Positions 62,319 to 64,000 of a stretch of 64,000 nt of DNA are shown one piece after another. Location: contig JADJLJ010000001.1 in NCBI GenBank assembly GCA_016710165.1, forward strand, positions 1,178,001 to 1,242,000, given 5' to 3'. The translations under genes were made by a program, and so were the position numbers. Below the pieces are notes generated by a model. It saw only the letters and a program-made list of their open reading frames with translations, was not told the DNA's origin and searched no databases. How positions within the stretch are numbered: position 1 is the first letter of the stretch; every line of letters begins with the position of its first letter. This DNA comes from Chitinophagaceae bacterium. Its GTDB lineage: Bacteria > Bacteroidota > Bacteroidia > Chitinophagales > Chitinophagaceae.

Positions 62319-62528
62319 TCATAATTGTGTAAAGGGATTCATTAAAAGATCCATGGCGACATCTGCATCCTCCACGTAGCCCTGCTGCCCCTTCAGCACG
62401 CTGCATTTGTTCACCGTTGAACCGGTTGCGGTGCCGGTACCGCAGGCTTTTAAACCATTCTCTTTGCGGGACGTGATCAATACGCCCGATAAGATCATCA
62501 ACGCCAGTACAAAAAATTGTTTTTTCAT
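62319..62528 (-). CDS. Small 69-residue secreted protein of unknown function
   Basis: The N-terminus MKKQFFVLALMILSGVLITS is a plausible Sec signal peptide. The remaining 49 residues are polar, with two cysteines (KACGTGT and NKCSVLKGQ) and an acidic C-terminus, VEDADVAMDLLMNPFTQL. It lies inside the export operon, 27 bases after the adaptor stop (62556) and 32 bases before the ATPase start. It begins with the MKK start usual for exported proteins of this genome. I do not recognise a family. It could be a small secreted peptide, a lipoprotein-like remnant, or an export substrate of the MacB-type system. Confidence 0.55.
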   Translation of the reverse strand: MKKQFFVLALMILSGVLITSRKENGLKACGTGTATGSTVNKCSVLKGQQGYVEDADVAMDLLMNPFTQL

Positions 62529-62555
62529 GACTTTGTTTTTTATGGATGGATGCTG

Positions 62556-63812
62556 TTACTCTTTTTTCAGAACCAGTTCCTGCATGGTGCCGTAATTCTC
62601 ATAGCTGGAGGTTATTACCTTATCCCCGGGCTTCAGGCCCTGCAGGATCTCATAATAATCCGGGTTTTGCCGGCCCAGCTGGATATCGATCTTGTATGCC
62701 ACATTCCCATTCTCCGAAACCTTGAATATCCAGTTGCCACCCGTCTGCTGGTAGAAGCCTCCCTTCGGTAAAAGCAATGCCTGTGTTTCATCACTCAATG
62801 CCAGTCTTATCTGCAGCGTCTGACCGCGGCGTATTCCCTGCGGAATAGAATCATTGAATTCCATGTCTACCTGGAAACGTCCGTTGGTTACCTGTGTAAA
62901 TACTTTCTTAATGCTGAGTTTGTAGATCTTTCCGGCAATGGAACATTCGCCTGCCAGGCCATTGAATATCCGGGAGATATAATGTTCGTCAATGTCAACC
63001 CGTACCTTAAAGCCGCTCATCACATCGATCTGTCCAAGCCGCTCCCCCTTATTTTTCGATTGGCCGATCTCTGCATCCAGCGAGGTCAGCTGCCCGTCAA
63101 TGGGTGCCCGTACGATCAGGTCGCCCACTTTTTTACGCATCACCTGCAGGGCATTCTGGGTACGGTCAAATGATTGCTTCGCCTGATCCTGCTCCTGGCG
63201 GGTTGAAACGGAATCCTTTTTCAATACCTCGTCTGCCAGTTTTTTCTTCTGCAACTGGTAATTATAATTATTTTCCGACTGTTTGAATTCCTGCGAACCG
63301 ATCACTTTCTGTTCATGGAGTTTCTTATTCAGTTTATAGGTACGTTCCGCTTCCTTCAGCAGGTTATCAACATCGGTAAGCTGGTTCAGTTTGCCAATGG
63401 TGTTCTGCTGCGCTGCATTCCGGGATATCTGCATCTGTGTAAGCAGGTTGAATACAGAGGTCTCCTGGTTAACCAGGCTCAATTCAAGATCGGTATTGCT
63501 CAGGCGCAGGATGGGCTGGCCTTTTATCATAACGGCCCCGTCTTCCACAAACTTTTCTTCTACCCGTCCCCCTTCCAGCGCATCCAGGTAAATGGTGGTC
63601 ATGGGAAGTATCACGCCATTTACCGGGATGAATTCCTGGAAGGCGCCTTTCCTGATCTCACTGATGGTGATACGGTCTGTATTTACATTCAGCCTTGATT
63701 TACCTGACGTGAAATACCAGCTGGCAAAGATGAGCCCGGCCAAACCAATGATGCCTGCGGTAAGCATGATCTTCTTTTTTCCAAAACCCTTTTTTTCAAT
63801 TACTCTGTCCAT
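62556..63812 (-). CDS. Periplasmic adaptor (HlyD/MacA family membrane-fusion protein)
   Basis: The start at 63812 gives 418 residues beginning MDRVIEKKGFGKKKIMLTAG, with one transmembrane anchor at about 16-36. The frame upstream to 63887 is not signal-like. A barrel-sandwich (biotinyl-lipoyl-like) half follows (INGVILPMTTIYLDALEGGRVEE, near GQPILRLSN). A long coiled-coil hairpin covers about 105-220 (LLKEAERTYKLNKKLHEQK to KQSFDRTQNALQVMRKKVGD). The second lipoyl half is VRAPIDGQLTSLDAEIGQ, and the beta-barrel and membrane-proximal domains follow. It bridges the inner-membrane MacB-type permeases and the TolC channel. It is the first gene of the operon. Confidence 0.94.
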   Translation of the reverse strand: MDRVIEKKGFGKKKIMLTAGIIGLAGLIFASWYFTSGKSRLNVNTDRITISEIRKGAFQEFIPVNGVILPMTTIYLDALEGGRVEEKFVEDGAVMIKGQPILRLSNTDLELSLVNQETSVFNLLTQMQISRNAAQQNTIGKLNQLTDVDNLLKEAERTYKLNKKLHEQKVIGSQEFKQSENNYNYQLQKKKLADEVLKKDSVSTRQEQDQAKQSFDRTQNALQVMRKKVGDLIVRAPIDGQLTSLDAEIGQSKNKGERLGQIDVMSGFKVRVDIDEHYISRIFNGLAGECSIAGKIYKLSIKKVFTQVTNGRFQVDMEFNDSIPQGIRRGQTLQIRLALSDETQALLLPKGGFYQQTGGNWIFKVSENGNVAYKIDIQLGRQNPDYYEILQGLKPGDKVITSSYENYGTMQELVLKKE

Positions 63813-63951
63813 TGTTATCTTTTTATTTTTCTGGTAACTTCCCGGGCGAACCATATATATTATATACCCGGAGATGATCTTAAGCACTCAACGCTGTGCC
63901 AGAAGCTATCTGGTTGATTTTCAAAAACTTAACTTTTGTCCTAATCAAAAC

Positions 63952-63992
63952 CTGTACGGTATCGATACAGCAGGTGTCCGTTTTTGATACAG
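63952..63992 (-). promoter_or_regulatory. Two tandem 19-bp elements upstream of the export operon
   Basis: On the minus strand the elements CTGTATCAAAAACGGACAC (63992-63974) and CTGTATCGATACCGTACAG (63970-63952) share 14 of 19 positions. They are spaced 22 bp centre to centre, about two helical turns. The second contains the perfect palindrome GTATCGATAC. They lie about 140-180 bases before the adaptor start codon, a usual distance for an upstream activator site. The 63813-63951 remainder is AT-rich, with no promoter that I can identify with confidence. Confidence 0.5.
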
Positions 63993-64000
63993 TTCAGTCA

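Noticed and set aside
63890..63910. Sigma-54 promoter upstream of the adaptor gene (TGGCAC...)
   Set aside because: The -24-like TGGCAC is present, but the -12 GC is missing at the required spacing, so the match is not good enough to call.

Overview
The window looks like chromosomal DNA of a member of the Bacteroidota, most likely the Chitinophagaceae. This rests on two SusC/SusD pairs, signal-peptide and lipoprotein styles (short LxxC lipoboxes, Gln-Gln after the signal peptide), an ECF sigma/FecR pair, a GH144-type glucanase family known from Chitinophaga, and arrays of 800-residue MacB/FtsX permeases. Shine-Dalgarno sequences are not evident. The genus cannot be fixed by eye. Almost every gene is on the minus strand; the one clear exception is a LacI-type regulator at 19.3-20.4 kb. 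I saw no rRNA, tRNA, CRISPR array, transposase or phage gene, and no gene-free stretch exceeds 300 bases.

Region 1 (1-20.4 kb) is a pectin / rhamnogalacturonan utilisation locus. Read in the direction of transcription it holds SusC, SusD, a PL1 pectate lyase lipoprotein, a CE12 acetylesterase, an alpha/beta esterase, a CE8 pectin methylesterase, a Gfo/Idh oxidoreductase, a GH43 enzyme, a second (Tat-signal) Gfo/Idh protein and a small NTF2-like exported protein. A sub-operon follows: KduD, KduI, a CE12-GH28 fusion and a GH105 cut by the window edge. Together these would deacetylate, demethylate and cleave pectin, trim oligomers in the periplasm, and turn the unsaturated uronate into 2-keto-3-deoxygluconate. 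A divergent LacI regulator and two near-identical palindromes (4994-5020 and 19177-19203) suggest one regulon. The spacers carry an 18-bp tandem array (6930-7079) and MITE-like palindromic elements around kduI.

Region 2 (20.4-23.1 kb) is a two-gene MBOAT acyltransferase plus SGNH-like membrane protein unit, probably for O-acylation of a cell-surface polymer.

Region 3 (23.1-49.6 kb) is a second polysaccharide utilisation locus. An ECF sigma and a FecR anti-sigma sit upstream of an STN-containing SusC, a SusD and a LamG lipoprotein, closed by a strong terminator (41753-41788). A tightly packed 11-gene operon follows: FG-GAP/ASPIC lipoprotein, PAP2/vanadium haloperoxidase-like protein, two GH30, two GH144-like, an EEP-family phosphodiesterase, a GH43-like protein with a discoidin domain, an SGNH esterase, and two GH3, closed by a hairpin (23101-23129). 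The enzyme set points to a beta-glucan (beta-1,2 and/or beta-1,6) or a decorated relative. The last GH3 is broken by two frameshifts.

Region 4 (49.7-64.0 kb) is an export operon: periplasmic adaptor, a 69-residue secreted peptide, an ATPase, four tandem MacB-type permeases (one frameshifted), a second ATPase and a TolC-type outer-membrane channel. Two tandem 19-bp elements (63952-63992) lie upstream and look like an activator binding site.
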